Assembly: GCA_944322345.1 (NCBI GenBank) | Contig: CALUOO010000008.1 | Span: 1 to 64,000 of the forward strand | Reading direction: 5' to 3' | From: an uncultured Bacteroides sp. | GTDB taxonomy: Bacteria; Bacteroidota; Bacteroidia; Bacteroidales; Bacteroidaceae | Length of the DNA: 64,000 nucleotides | In this document: one piece after another, positions 1-8,897 of the stretch | Numbering within the stretch: the stretch's first letter is position 1 | Layout: each line of letters opens with the position of its first letter | Position numbers and translations under genes: made by a program | The notes under the pieces: model-generated | The model's input: the letters and a program-made list of their open reading frames with translations, nothing else | Databases searched by the model: none | What the model was told of the DNA's origin: nothing

Positions 1-703
1 TGATTTGTTTCTTGTTTCAGAAACAAAATTTATAAACTACTCATTTGCAAATGGTTAAATAGTTGTATATTAAATTTACACAGTTTTTGAGTTGATGAGT
101 TTTTGAGTTTGTGAGTTTTTAAGTTGACAAGTAGACGAGTTGACGAGTAGACGAGGATTTTAGTTTAGTTGACGGGTGGGCAAAGGGGATGAGTAGACGA
201 GTTTTCAGTAGACGAGTTGACGAGTCCTGATTTTCGTCAACTGAATCCTCGTCAACTCAAAAACTCATAAACTCACAAACTCAAACCCGGGCGCCTGCAA
301 AAAAGAAAAGCGATGTTTTCTGCACACGATAATGCCGTGTTTCGCGCTGCAAATCAGCGGGTTAGTTTTATTAACACGAAACCGCTGTTTTGTTAACAGA
401 TTTTTAGAGATTAGCGACACCCCATTTTTGGCGTTCGGGGGATGAAGGGGTATCTTTGTGACATAAACGGGAGCTTTTCGGTAGACGGGCAGACAAGTTG
501 ACAGGGTTGACAAAAAGGGGGGGTGGTTGACAAGTTGACTTGAAAACTCACAAACTCAAAAAACTCACAAACTCACAAACTTAAAAACTCACAAACTCAA
601 AAACTCAAAAACTCAAAAAACTCACAAACTCACAAACTTAAAAACTCACAAACTCAAAAACTCAAAAACTTAAAAACTCACAAACTTAAAAACTAAAAAA
701 AAC
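1..703. repeat. Repeat-rich leader ahead of the HU-like gene
   Basis: No gene is supported here. Two motif families alternate: GTTGACGAG/GTAGACGAG units (about 120-230 and 480-540) and AAACTCACAAACTC-type units (about 245-285 and 541-700). The reverse complement of the second family (GAGTTTTTGAGTTTGTGAG) lies at about 88-122, and GAGTTGACGAG near 213-223 can pair with CTCGTCAACTC near 249-259, so the region can fold into large hairpins. The same module recurs beside capsule genes at 29.8, 30.3 and 52.6 kb. The 82-residue minus-strand open frame at 265-513 has no recognisable features and is not called. Confidence 0.75.
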
Positions 704-1195
704 ATGACAGCAATCGGAACACTGAAGTACAGACGCTATGCGGCCAAGTCGCCGCAGAAGCCGGACGATCCCGCCAAGTGGTACGCCCGTGCCGTGCAGG
801 ACCGCACAGTAGAATTTGAAGACTTTGTCACCCACATCTCCGAACACAATTCGCCCTACTCGCAAGGCGTCATCCACGGCGTGCTGATCGACACGCTTGC
901 CTGCCTGAAGGAGCTGGTGCTCGACGGCAAGTCGGTCCGCTTCGGCGACTTGGGGCTCTTCTCCGTGGGCATCTCGTCGAAGGGCGCAACTACGGCCGAG
1001 GAGTGGAACACGGGGATGGTGACAGGCATCCACCTGAACGTGCGCAACACCAAGACGTGGAGCAACGCCGAACTGCGCAAGGCTGCACGGCTGGCCGAAC
1101 TTGACGTCTACACTGCCGGCGGTACGGACAACGCTGGTGGCGGTGGCGGCACGGACGGAGGTGACGACGGCGAATCGCCCGACCCAATCGTGTGA
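704..1195 (+). CDS. HU-like DNA-binding protein with acidic Gly/Asp tail
   Basis: A 163-residue protein whose first ~130 residues fit the Bacteroidetes HU/IHF-like fold: an N-terminal basic segment, a helical part with GVIHGVLIDTLACLKELV around residues 54-71, then GKSVRFGDLGLFSVGI, the short strand motif typical of HU-family proteins. Such proteins bind and bend DNA in the nucleoid. The last ~25 residues are a low-complexity Gly/Asp linker ending in GDDGESPDPIV, shared exactly with the unrelated protein at 31426-32226. Smalltalk follows at 1331, the usual arrangement in Bacteroides. Codon use is GC-rich, unlike the AT-rich repeats upstream. Family call is strong; the DNA target and the role of the tail are unknown. 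Confidence 0.85.
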   Translation: MTAIGTLKYRRYAAKSPQKPDDPAKWYARAVQDRTVEFEDFVTHISEHNSPYSQGVIHGVLIDTLACLKELVLDGKSVRFGDLGLFSVGISSKGATTAEEWNTGMVTGIHLNVRNTKTWSNAELRKAARLAELDVYTAGGTDNAGGGGGTDGGDDGESPDPIV

Positions 1196-1201
1196 CCGGA
1201 C

Positions 1202-1290
1202 TCACCACGGAGGACACAGAGCTCTTTCGCCACAGGAGTTCATCACAGATTGTTTCTGCGAATATTCCCCTCTGTGACCCTCTGTGGTGA
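1202..1290. repeat. Inverted copies of a CTCTGTG-type dispersed repeat
   Basis: TCACCACGGAGGACACAGAG at 1202-1221 is nearly the reverse complement of CTCTGTGACCCTCTGTGGTGA at 1270-1290, so the HU-smalltalk spacer can form a hairpin with a ~48-base loop. A third copy in the direct sense lies at 50137-50156, downstream of wzz, and a shorter one near 4792-4805. It may act as a processing or stabilising hairpin; no U-tract supports simple termination. Confidence 0.55.
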
Positions 1291-1330
1291 AAAAAAAGAC
1301 AATCATTAACTGAAAAAAAACGAAGAAATC

Positions 1331-1432
1331 ATGGAAAAGAAAAACATCTGGAAACTGGTGATTCAGACACTGGTCACCATCCTGACAGCCATCGGAACCA
1401 CACTGGGCATCACCAGCTGCATGGGGCTGTAG
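1331..1432 (+). CDS. Smalltalk micro-protein
   Basis: A 33-residue ORF read directly from the DNA: it begins MEKKNIWKLVIQTLVTI and ends TTLGITSCMGL. It has a short basic start, one hydrophobic segment and a conserved-looking S-C-M near the end, matching the small Bacteroides family known as smalltalk protein, typically encoded just after HU-like genes as here. The hydrophobic stretch (about residues 9-28) suggests membrane insertion. The Cys near the C terminus is not a lipobox in a normal place. Function unknown. Confidence 0.8.
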   Translation: MEKKNIWKLVIQTLVTILTAIGTTLGITSCMGL

Positions 1433-1612
1433 AAAAACTTAAAAACTCAAAAACTCAAAAACTCACAAACTCAAAAACTCACAAACTCACAAACTCAAAA
1501 ACTCACAAACTCAAAAACTCACAAACTCACAAACTCAAAAACTCAAAAACTCACAAACTTAAAAACTCAAAAACTTAAAAACTCAAAAGTTAATATTTGT
1601 ATAAAACCGGGA
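1433..1612. repeat. AAACTCACAAACTC-type repeat tract
   Basis: About 150 bp of tandem, imperfect ACTCAAAA/ACTCACAA heptamer-octamer units immediately after smalltalk, the same family as in 541-700. It contains no ORF. It ends just before the upstream region of the flavoprotein gene. Confidence 0.75.
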
Positions 1613-1629
1613 AGGTGAGAAATATACGT

Positions 1630-1637
1630 TAATTTTG
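1630..1637 (+). promoter_or_regulatory. Candidate -7 box of the SQR-like gene
   Basis: TAATTTTG fits the Bacteroides -7 consensus TAnnTTTG. It lies 115 bases before the ATG at 1753. No clear -33 TTTG at the usual 19-21 base spacing was found, so support is partial. Confidence 0.4.
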
Positions 1638-1752
1638 CGCGGCTAAACACTTAAGACTGATTGTCAGACTCCTTCTCCTCTCCGGACGGGGGGGGAGAGA
1701 ACAAAAGTTTTCTGAAAACAGATAGAACCACTATAAAACATAAAAACACATT

Positions 1753-3120
1753 ATGAGCAATAAATTCAGCATCAGCAGACGTACGTTTCTCATCACCTCG
1801 GCAGGAGTGCTGGGAGCTGCCGTCGTAGGGACAGGCGCCATGAACTACCTGAGCACCGTCGACGTGCGGGCACGCATCGTAATCATCGGCGCAGGAGCCG
1901 CAGGAGTGTGTATGGCAGCACGTCTGATGCGCAAGATCGAACATCCCGACATCACCGTGATCGACCCCGCCGAACGCCAGTACTACCAGCCCGGCTTCAC
2001 CTTCATCGCCTCGGGCATCTTCCAGCCCGACGAGGTGTGGAAGCCACAGCAGGCATGCATGCCCAAGGGCGTGAAATGGGTGAAAGAGGCCGTAGTGGCG
2101 CTCGACCCCGAACGGCAGAAGGTCAGCACCTCGGGCGGAAAGACCATCGAATACGACTTCCTTGTGCTCACACCCGGGCTGCAACTCAACTGGGACAAGA
2201 TTGAGGGCGTCACGTCCGGCTCGCTCGAAGAGGTGGCACGCGTGGGCAATGCACACAGCATCTACCACTTCGAAGGCGCCCAGCGCATCTGGCCGGCCAT
2301 TCAGACACTGGTAGAGAAAGGCGGACGAGGCATCTATACCGACACCTATACGAAGCACAAATGTGGCGGAGCACCCAAGAAAATCTGCATGCTCACCGAG
2401 CATCTGGCACGCAAGAAGGGCACACGCGACAACCTGCAGCTCGACTACTTCTGCAGCGAGAAGGCACTCTACGACGTGCCCCACTACACACCCCGCCTGC
2501 TGCAGATCTACGAGGAACGGGGCATCAACCTGACCGTGCGCCACAAAGTGAAGTCAATCGACATCGGCAAGCGTGAGGTATGCTTCCAGCCCTATGTGGT
2601 GGGCGAGGACGGCAGCTCGACCGACCTGCCCGACCTCGTGTGCGAACGCTACGACCTGCTCTCGTTCGTACCCCCACAGTCGGCACCCGACTTCGTGCGC
2701 CAGTCGGGACTCTCGTGGCAGGAAGGCAAGCTGGCCAAAGACGCATGGGTGGAGGTGGACAAGGAGACACTCATACACCGCCGCTACCCCAACATTGTAA
2801 GCTTTGGCGACGTGGCAGGCATCCCCACCAGCAAAACCTCGTCGGCCGTACGCAAACAGCTCCCCGTGGCACAGGACAACCTGCTGGCCATCATGCAGGG
2901 CAAGGAGCCCACGGCCAAGTACAACGGCTATGCCTGCTGCCCCATCGTGACAGACTACGACCACGTGCTGCTGGCCGAGTTCGACTACAACAAGCAGCCC
3001 GACATCAGCTTCCCCTTCTCCCTGCTCGACATGAGCCGCGAACAGTGGACAGCCATGATGCTCAAACGCCATTTCCTCAAGCCCATGTTCTTTTATGGTA
3101 TGATCCCCGGGCTGATGTAA
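1753..3120 (+). CDS. FAD-dependent oxidoreductase, sulfide:quinone reductase type, Tat signal
   Basis: A 455-residue protein. The N terminus carries a twin-arginine motif (S-R-R-T-F-L, Arg9-Arg10) followed by a hydrophobic segment, suggesting folded export or membrane attachment. A dinucleotide-binding GAGAAG loop is at 46-51. QYYQPGFTFIASG (about 76-88), the Cys204 segment KCGGAPKKI and GYACCPIVTDYD with Cys395/396 closely resemble sulfide:quinone oxidoreductases, where paired cysteines carry the polysulfide intermediate. Such enzymes pass electrons from sulfide to quinone. It stands alone between a repeat tract and the GNAT-nitrilase gene. The family is clear; sulfide as substrate is inferred, and related flavocytochrome-like oxidoreductases remain possible. 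Confidence 0.75.
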   Translation: MSNKFSISRRTFLITSAGVLGAAVVGTGAMNYLSTVDVRARIVIIGAGAAGVCMAARLMRKIEHPDITVIDPAERQYYQPGFTFIASGIFQPDEVWKPQQACMPKGVKWVKEAVVALDPERQKVSTSGGKTIEYDFLVLTPGLQLNWDKIEGVTSGSLEEVARVGNAHSIYHFEGAQRIWPAIQTLVEKGGRGIYTDTYTKHKCGGAPKKICMLTEHLARKKGTRDNLQLDYFCSEKALYDVPHYTPRLLQIYEERGINLTVRHKVKSIDIGKREVCFQPYVVGEDGSSTDLPDLVCERYDLLSFVPPQSAPDFVRQSGLSWQEGKLAKDAWVEVDKETLIHRRYPNIVSFGDVAGIPTSKTSSAVRKQLPVAQDNLLAIMQGKEPTAKYNGYACCPIVTDYDHVLLAEFDYNKQPDISFPFSLLDMSREQWTAMMLKRHFLKPMFFYGMIPGLM

Positions 3121-3140
3121 CATCGTATGGGAATATGATG

Positions 3141-3148
3141 TACTTTTG
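3141..3148 (+). promoter_or_regulatory. Candidate -7 box of the GNAT-nitrilase gene
   Basis: TACTTTTG matches TAnnTTTG and sits 26 bases before the ATG at 3175, a normal leader length. It lies just after the flavoprotein stop codon, so the downstream gene probably has its own promoter. Confidence 0.5.
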
Positions 3149-3174
3149 CACCGTTTTTAAAACTCTGTATACGT

Positions 3175-4713
3175 ATGGAACAGCATCCGATTAAAATCAA
3201 TAAAGTGCAGATCCGCAATCTGCAGATGGAGGACTACGTACAGTTGTCCCAATCATTCACCCGTGTCTATTCGGACGGAAGCGACGTCTTCTGGACACGC
3301 GAGCAAATCAAGAAGCTGATCACTATCTTCCCCGAAGGACAGATTGTGACGGTGGTCGATAATAAGATTGTGGGGTGTGCACTCTCCATCATCGTCGACT
3401 ACAACAAGGTGAAGAACGACCACACCTATGCACAGGTGACCGGCAACGAGACGTTCAACACACACAACCCCAAGGGAAACATCCTCTATGGCATCGAGGT
3501 GTTTATCCATCCCGAATACCGGGGGCTGCGTCTGGCACGCCGTATGTATGAGTACCGCAAGGAACTTTGCGAGAAGCTGAACCTGAAGGCCATAATGTTT
3601 GGCGGACGTATCCCGAACTACCACAAGTATGCCGACAAGATGCGCCCCAAAGAGTATATCGACCGTGTCCGCCAGCGCGAGATCTACGACCCGGTGCTCA
3701 CCTTCCAGCTATCCAACGACTTCCATGTCCGCAAGGTGATGACCAACTATCTGCCGGGCGACGAGGAGTCGAAACACTATGCCTGCCTCCTCCAGTGGGA
3801 CAACATCTACTATCAGCCGCCTACACACGAGTACATCAATCCTAAGACCACCGTACGCGTGGGGCTGGTGCAATGGCAGATGCGCAGCTACAAGACGCTG
3901 GACGACCTGTTCGAGCAGGTGGAGTTCTTCGTTGATGCCGTGTCCGACTATAAGAGCGACTTCGTACTCTTCCCCGAGTATTTCAACGCCCCGCTGATGT
4001 CGAAGTACAACGACAAGGGAGAATCGCAGGCCATCCGGGGACTTGCCAAATATACCGACGAGATACGCGAGCGCTTCATCAATCTTGCCATCAGCTACAA
4101 CATCAACATCATCACAGGCAGCATGCCTTACATGAAGGAAGACGGGCTGCTCTACAACGTGGGCTTCCTCTGCCGCCGCGATGGCACGTACGAGATGTAC
4201 GAGAAGATGCACGTCACGCCCGATGAGATCAAGAGCTGGGGGCTGAGCGGCGGACGCCTGCTGAAGACGTTCGACACCGACTGCGCAAAAATCGGCGTGC
4301 TGATATGCTACGATGTAGAGTTCCCCGAGCTCTCGCGTCTGATGGCAGATCAGGGAATGCAGATCCTGTTTGTGCCCTTCCTGACCGACACGCAGAATGC
4401 CTACTCACGCGTCAGAGTATGTGCGCAGGCACGGGCCATCGAAAATGAATGCTTTGTGGTCATTGCCGGAAGTGTGGGCAACTTGCCGCGTGTACACAAC
4501 ATGGACATACAGTATGCACAATCGGGCGTATTCACCCCGTGCGACTTCGCATTCCCTACCGACGGCAAGCGGGCAGAAGCCACACCCAATACGGAGATGA
4601 TCCTTGTGTCCGACGTCGACCTCGACCTGCTGAACGAACTGCATACCTACGGAAGCGTGCGCAATCTGAAAGACCGCCGTAGCGACGTCTACGAGGTGAA
4701 GCTGAAGAAATGA
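3175..4713 (+). CDS. GNAT acetyltransferase fused to a nitrilase-family amidohydrolase
   Basis: A 512-residue two-domain protein. Residues ~8-160 form a GNAT N-acetyltransferase domain, with EVFIHPEYRGLRLARRMYEYR matching the acetyl-CoA-binding segment. Residues ~225-490 are a carbon-nitrogen hydrolase with the catalytic triad Glu268 (LFPEYFN), Lys344 (YEKMHVTPDE) and Cys378 (VLICYDVEFPE). Nitrilase-family enzymes hydrolyse or condense amides; a GNAT partner suggests acetylated amines or amides as substrate or product. This fusion is known as a conserved architecture in Bacteroidetes and other bacteria, with no assigned substrate here. It appears monocistronic between its own promoter and that of ileS. 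Confidence 0.85.
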   Translation: MEQHPIKINKVQIRNLQMEDYVQLSQSFTRVYSDGSDVFWTREQIKKLITIFPEGQIVTVVDNKIVGCALSIIVDYNKVKNDHTYAQVTGNETFNTHNPKGNILYGIEVFIHPEYRGLRLARRMYEYRKELCEKLNLKAIMFGGRIPNYHKYADKMRPKEYIDRVRQREIYDPVLTFQLSNDFHVRKVMTNYLPGDEESKHYACLLQWDNIYYQPPTHEYINPKTTVRVGLVQWQMRSYKTLDDLFEQVEFFVDAVSDYKSDFVLFPEYFNAPLMSKYNDKGESQAIRGLAKYTDEIRERFINLAISYNINIITGSMPYMKEDGLLYNVGFLCRRDGTYEMYEKMHVTPDEIKSWGLSGGRLLKTFDTDCAKIGVLICYDVEFPELSRLMADQGMQILFVPFLTDTQNAYSRVRVCAQARAIENECFVVIAGSVGNLPRVHNMDIQYAQSGVFTPCDFAFPTDGKRAEATPNTEMILVSDVDLDLLNELHTYGSVRNLKDRRSDVYEVKLKK

Positions 4714-4843
4714 CCCCTCCACACACACACGCCTCTGCCGCAGAAAAGACAGAAGGGGATACACACACCCACACTTCCGTGAGGCTCAGCACTCTCTGTG
4801 GTGAATAAATCCCCTCGTGTGGTGACGGACTCGATTTTTTTTG

Positions 4844-4851
4844 TAACTTTG
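4844..4851 (+). promoter_or_regulatory. Candidate -7 box of ileS
   Basis: TAACTTTG matches the Bacteroides -7 consensus and lies 41 bases before the ileS ATG at 4893. The upstream -33 element is not clear. Confidence 0.55.
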
Positions 4852-4892
4852 CGCCCTTAAAAGGAAAATAATAAAAAAACAGATAAAAGATT

Positions 4893-7800
4893 ATGGGTAA
4901 GAGATTTGCCGAATATTCGCAATTTGACCTCTCGCAGGTCAACAAAGACGTGCTGAAAAAATGGGACGAACATCAGGTGTTCACCAAAAGTATGACAGAG
5001 CGCGAAGGATGCCCTTCGTTCGTATTCTTCGAGGGACCTCCCTCGGCCAACGGTATGCCGGGCATTCATCACGTATTGGCACGTACAATCAAAGATACCT
5101 TCTGCCGTTACAAGACGATGAAAGGCTATCAGGTGAAGCGCAAGGCAGGATGGGATACTCACGGACTGCCGGTCGAGCTGGGCGTAGAGAAGACGCTGGG
5201 CATCACCAAAGAAGATATCGGACGGAAAATCTCGGTGGCCGAATACAACGCCGCCTGCCGCAAGGACGTGATGAAGTTTACCAAGGAGTGGGAAGACCTG
5301 ACCCACAAGATGGGCTACTGGGTAGACATGAAGCACCCCTACATTACCTACGACAACCGCTATATCGAAACCCTGTGGTGGCTCCTCAAGCAGCTCTACA
5401 AGAAGGGACTGCTCTACAAGGGATACACCATCCAGCCCTATTCGCCCGCAGCAGGTACGGGACTCAGCTCGCACGAGCTCAACCAGCCGGGATGCTACCG
5501 CGACGTAAAGGATACGACCGTAGTGGCACAATTCCGCATCAAAGACCCCAAACCCGAGATGACAGGATGGGGAACTCCCTACTTCCTCGCATGGACAACC
5601 ACTCCGTGGACATTGCCTTCGAATACGGCACTCTGCGTAGGCCCGAAGATAGACTACGTAGCCGTACAGACATACAACGCCTATAATGGCGACCCCATCA
5701 CCGTGGTGCTGGCAAAACCACTGCTTGGCGCCCACTTCAACCCCAAAGCTGCCGACCTCAAGCTGGAAGACTATAAGCCGGGCGACAAGCTGGTGCCCTA
5801 CAAAGTGGTGGCCGAATACAAAGGCCCCGAGCTGGTGGGAATGGAATACGAACAGCTCATCCCATGGGTGAAGCCCGTAGAAGTGGCTGCCGACGGTAGC
5901 TGGACACCAAGCAACAAGGGCTTCCGCGTCATACCGGGCGACTATGTTACGACCGAAGACGGTACGGGTATCGTACACATCGCACCTACCTTTGGTGCCG
6001 ACGATGCCAACGTGGCACGCGCCGCAGGCATCCCCTCACTCTTCATGATCAACAAGAAGGGAGAGACACGCCCGATGGTCGACCTGACAGGTAAGTTCTA
6101 CCTGCTGGACGAGCTGGACGAACGCTTCGTGAAAGAGTGTGTCGACGTCGAGAAATACAAGGAATATCAGGGCGCATGGGTAAAGAACGCCTACGACCCA
6201 CAGTTCACCGTAGACGGCAAGTATGACGAAAAAGCAGCTCAGGCTGCCGAGAGTCTCGACATCGTAATCTGCATGATGATGAAAGCCGCCCATCAGGCCT
6301 TCAAGATAGAGAAACATGTACACAACTATCCGCATTGCTGGCGTACAGACAAACCAGTGCTTTACTACCCGCTGGACAGTTGGTTTATCCGCTCAACTGC
6401 CTGCAAGGAGCGCATGATGGAGCTGAACAAGACCATCAACTGGAAGCCCGAATCGACAGGTACCGGACGCTTCGGCAAATGGCTGGAGAACCTGAACGAC
6501 TGGAACCTGAGCCGCTCGCGCTACTGGGGTACACCGCTCCCCATCTGGCGTACGGAAGACAATACGGACGAGAAATGTATCGAATCGGTAGAAGAACTCT
6601 ACAACGAGATAGAAAAGTCGGTAGTAGCCGGATTCATGAAGACCAACCCCTACAAGGAGAAAGGCTTTGTGCCGGGCGAATATACACAGGAGAACTACGA
6701 TAAGATCGACCTGCACCGCCCGTATGTAGACGACATCATCCTGGTGTCCAAAGACGGAAAGCCGATGAAGCGCGAGACAGACCTGATCGACGTGTGGTTC
6801 GACTCCGGCTCCATGCCTTATGCACAGATACACTATCCGTTCGAGAACAAGGAGCTGCTCGACAGCGGTGCCGTATATCCGGCCGACTTTATCGCCGAAG
6901 GTGTCGACCAGACACGCGGATGGTTCTTCACCCTGCATGCCATCGCCACCATGGTGTTCGACACCGTCTCCTACAAAGCCGTTATCTCCAACGGACTGGT
7001 GCTCGACAAGAACGGCAACAAGATGTCCAAACGTCTGGGCAATGCTGTCGACCCGTTTGCCACAATCGAGAAATACGGTTCCGACCCCTTGCGCTGGTAC
7101 ATGATCACCAACTCATCTCCGTGGGACAACCTGAAGTTCGACGTGGAAGGAGTCGAAGAAGTACGCCGCAAGTTCTTCGGCACACTCTATAACACCTACT
7201 CGTTCTTTGCCCTCTATGCCAATGTAGACGGATTCGAGTACAAGGAGGCAGACCTCCCCGTGGAAGAACGTCCCGAGATCGACCGCTGGATCCTCTCAGT
7301 CCTCAATACACTGATCAAAGAGGTAGACACCTGCTACAACGACTACGAGCCCACAAAGGCCGGACGACTGATCTCAGACTTTGTCAACGACAACCTCTCC
7401 AACTGGTATGTCCGCCTGAACCGTAAGCGCTTCTGGGGTGGAGGCTTCACCCAAGACAAGCTCTCGGCCTATCAGACATTATACACCTGCCTCGAGACTG
7501 TGGCCAAGCTGATGGCACCCATCTCACCCTTCTATGCCGACAGACTCTATACCGACCTGATTGCCGTGACAGGACGCGACAAAGCCGTGTCTGTACATCT
7601 GGCAACCTTCCCCTGCTATCAGGAAGAAATGGTAGACAAGGAACTTGAAGCACGTATGCAGATGGCACAGGACGTTACCTCGATGGTGCTGGCATTGCGC
7701 CGCAAGGTGAACATCAAGGTTCGTCAGCCGCTACAATGCATCATGATTCCTGTAGTAGACGACGAGCAGAAGGCACATATCGAGGCTGTACAGACACTTA

Positions 7801-8381
7801 TCATGAACGAGGTGAACGTGAAGGAGATCAAGTTTGTCGACGGAGCAGCCGGAGTGCTGGTGAAGAAAGTAAAATGCGACTTCAAGAAGCTGGGCCCGAA
7901 ATTTGGCAAACAGATGAAAGCCGTTGCCGCAGCCGTTGCCGACATGTCGCAGGAAGCCATTGCCGAGCTGGAGAAGAACGGTCGCTACGCCTTGCAACTA
8001 GCCGATGGCGAGGCAACAATCGAAGCATCGGATGTGGAAATCATCAGCGAAGACATCCCCGGATGGCTGGTTGCCAATGAAGGAAAACTGACGGTAGCCC
8101 TCGAAGTAACGGTGACCGAAGAGCTGCGTCGCGAGGGAATTGCACGTGAACTTGTCAATCGTATTCAAAATCTTCGTAAGTCCAATGGTTTCGAGATAAC
8201 AGATAAAATCAGTATTACAATCTCGAAAAATATGCAAACAGATGATGCTGTAAAAGAATATAATGATTATATTCGCAACCAAGTTCTAGCAACGTCTCTC
8301 GAGCTGGCAGACGAAGTAAAAGACAGCACAGAATTGAACTTCGACGACTTCTCTTTGTATGTCAGCGTCGTGAAAAATTGA
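4893..8381 (+). CDS. ileS: Isoleucyl-tRNA synthetase
   Basis: A 1162-residue class I aminoacyl-tRNA synthetase, the long form seen in Bacteroidetes and eukaryotes. The adenylation signature is GPPSANGMPGIHH: the usual HIGH tetrapeptide is represented by Gly57-Ile-His-His60. The second signature is KMSKR at 710-714 (NGNKMSKRLGN). Between them lies the editing (CP1) domain, including WTTTPWTLPSNTAL (about 233-246); the C-terminal part is the anticodon-binding domain. It charges tRNA-Ile with isoleucine in the cytosol and edits valine. Codon use shifts from GC-rich to AT-rich at about 8150, inside the anticodon-binding region, with the frame intact. Confidence 0.97.
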   Translation: MGKRFAEYSQFDLSQVNKDVLKKWDEHQVFTKSMTEREGCPSFVFFEGPPSANGMPGIHHVLARTIKDTFCRYKTMKGYQVKRKAGWDTHGLPVELGVEKTLGITKEDIGRKISVAEYNAACRKDVMKFTKEWEDLTHKMGYWVDMKHPYITYDNRYIETLWWLLKQLYKKGLLYKGYTIQPYSPAAGTGLSSHELNQPGCYRDVKDTTVVAQFRIKDPKPEMTGWGTPYFLAWTTTPWTLPSNTALCVGPKIDYVAVQTYNAYNGDPITVVLAKPLLGAHFNPKAADLKLEDYKPGDKLVPYKVVAEYKGPELVGMEYEQLIPWVKPVEVAADGSWTPSNKGFRVIPGDYVTTEDGTGIVHIAPTFGADDANVARAAGIPSLFMINKKGETRPMVDLTGKFYLLDELDERFVKECVDVEKYKEYQGAWVKNAYDPQFTVDGKYDEKAAQAAESLDIVICMMMKAAHQAFKIEKHVHNYPHCWRTDKPVLYYPLDSWFIRSTACKERMMELNKTINWKPESTGTGRFGKWLENLNDWNLSRSRYWGTPLPIWRTEDNTDEKCIESVEELYNEIEKSVVAGFMKTNPYKEKGFVPGEYTQENYDKIDLHRPYVDDIILVSKDGKPMKRETDLIDVWFDSGSMPYAQIHYPFENKELLDSGAVYPADFIAEGVDQTRGWFFTLHAIATMVFDTVSYKAVISNGLVLDKNGNKMSKRLGNAVDPFATIEKYGSDPLRWYMITNSSPWDNLKFDVEGVEEVRRKFFGTLYNTYSFFALYANVDGFEYKEADLPVEERPEIDRWILSVLNTLIKEVDTCYNDYEPTKAGRLISDFVNDNLSNWYVRLNRKRFWGGGFTQDKLSAYQTLYTCLETVAKLMAPISPFYADRLYTDLIAVTGRDKAVSVHLATFPCYQEEMVDKELEARMQMAQDVTSMVLALRRKVNIKVRQPLQCIMIPVVDDEQKAHIEAVQTLIMNEVNVKEIKFVDGAAGVLVKKVKCDFKKLGPKFGKQMKAVAAAVADMSQEAIAELEKNGRYALQLADGEATIEASDVEIISEDIPGWLVANEGKLTVALEVTVTEELRREGIARELVNRIQNLRKSNGFEITDKISITISKNMQTDDAVKEYNDYIRNQVLATSLELADEVKDSTELNFDDFSLYVSVVKN

Positions 8382-8401
8382 AAAATGATTGATTAACCTT
8401 T

Positions 8402-8409
8402 TAAATTTG
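8402..8409 (+). promoter_or_regulatory. Candidate promoter of the DksA-like gene
   Basis: TAAATTTG (8402-8409) has a TTG at 8378-8380 with 21 bases between, a good Bacteroides -33/-7 pair. The start codon at 8417 is only seven bases after the -7 box, so the transcript would be nearly leaderless. It may be fortuitous if the gene is cotranscribed with ileS. Confidence 0.4.
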
Positions 8410-8416
8410 TAAAGTT

Positions 8417-8797
8417 ATGGCTGAAAAGACAAGATACTCAGATGCAGAGCTCGAAGAATTCCGGGCCATTATAATGGAGAAACTTGAATTGGCTCAACGT
8501 GACTACGACCTGTTGAAAAACAGCCTGATGGGATTGGATGGTAATGATACAGACGATACATCGCCGACTTATAAGGTGCTCGAAGAAGGTGCCAACACAC
8601 TTTCAAAAGAGGAGACAACACGTCTGGCACAACGTCAGTTGAAATTTATCCAAGGCTTGCAGGCAGCTTTGGTACGTATTGAGAATAAAACTTATGGCAT
8701 TTGTCGCGAGACCGGAAAGCTGATTCCTGCCGAGCGTTTGCGGGCTGTTCCTCATGCTACCTTAAGCATCGAAGCAAAAAACAGTGGTAAAAAATAA
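8417..8797 (+). CDS. TraR/DksA-family zinc-finger-like regulator
   Basis: A 126-residue protein with an N-terminal coiled coil rich in Glu/Lys and a C-terminal segment YGICRETGKLIPAERL followed by RAVPHATLSIEAK. This matches the Bacteroidetes branch of the TraR/DksA family. DksA proteins insert a coiled coil into the RNA polymerase secondary channel to modulate transcription, often with ppGpp. Here only one of the four zinc-finger cysteines remains (in GICRETG), so the finger is zinc-free or reduced, as is common in this branch. It lies 35 bases after ileS and 100 bases before lspA. Whether it acts as a true DksA is an inference. Confidence 0.85.
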   Translation: MAEKTRYSDAELEEFRAIIMEKLELAQRDYDLLKNSLMGLDGNDTDDTSPTYKVLEEGANTLSKEETTRLAQRQLKFIQGLQAALVRIENKTYGICRETGKLIPAERLRAVPHATLSIEAKNSGKK

Positions 8798-8809
8798 CAG
8801 ATAGCTCAC

Positions 8810-8870
8810 ACAGGCTACGAGTGACGGCTACAAGTAGCTGCGCAATGGTCGCACGGCACTTGTAGCCTGT
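8810..8870 (+). terminator. Alternative hairpins between the DksA-like gene and lspA
   Basis: GGCTACAAGT (8826-8835) pairs perfectly with ACTTGTAGCC (8858-8867). ACAGGCTAC (8810-8818) can instead pair with GTAGCCTGT (8862-8870), so the right arm has two possible partners. A weak T-rich stretch follows (TGCGTTTATAA). This could be a terminator or an attenuator-like switch in front of lspA. Confidence 0.5.
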
Positions 8871-8897
8871 TGCGTTTATAATAACAGTATAACACGA

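Noticed and set aside
265..513. 82-residue minus-strand frame in the left repeats
   Set aside because: No family features, no promoter, and it lies in repeat DNA.
1651..2544. 297-residue minus-strand frame over the flavoprotein
   Set aside because: It is a shadow of a gene with clear motifs on the plus strand.
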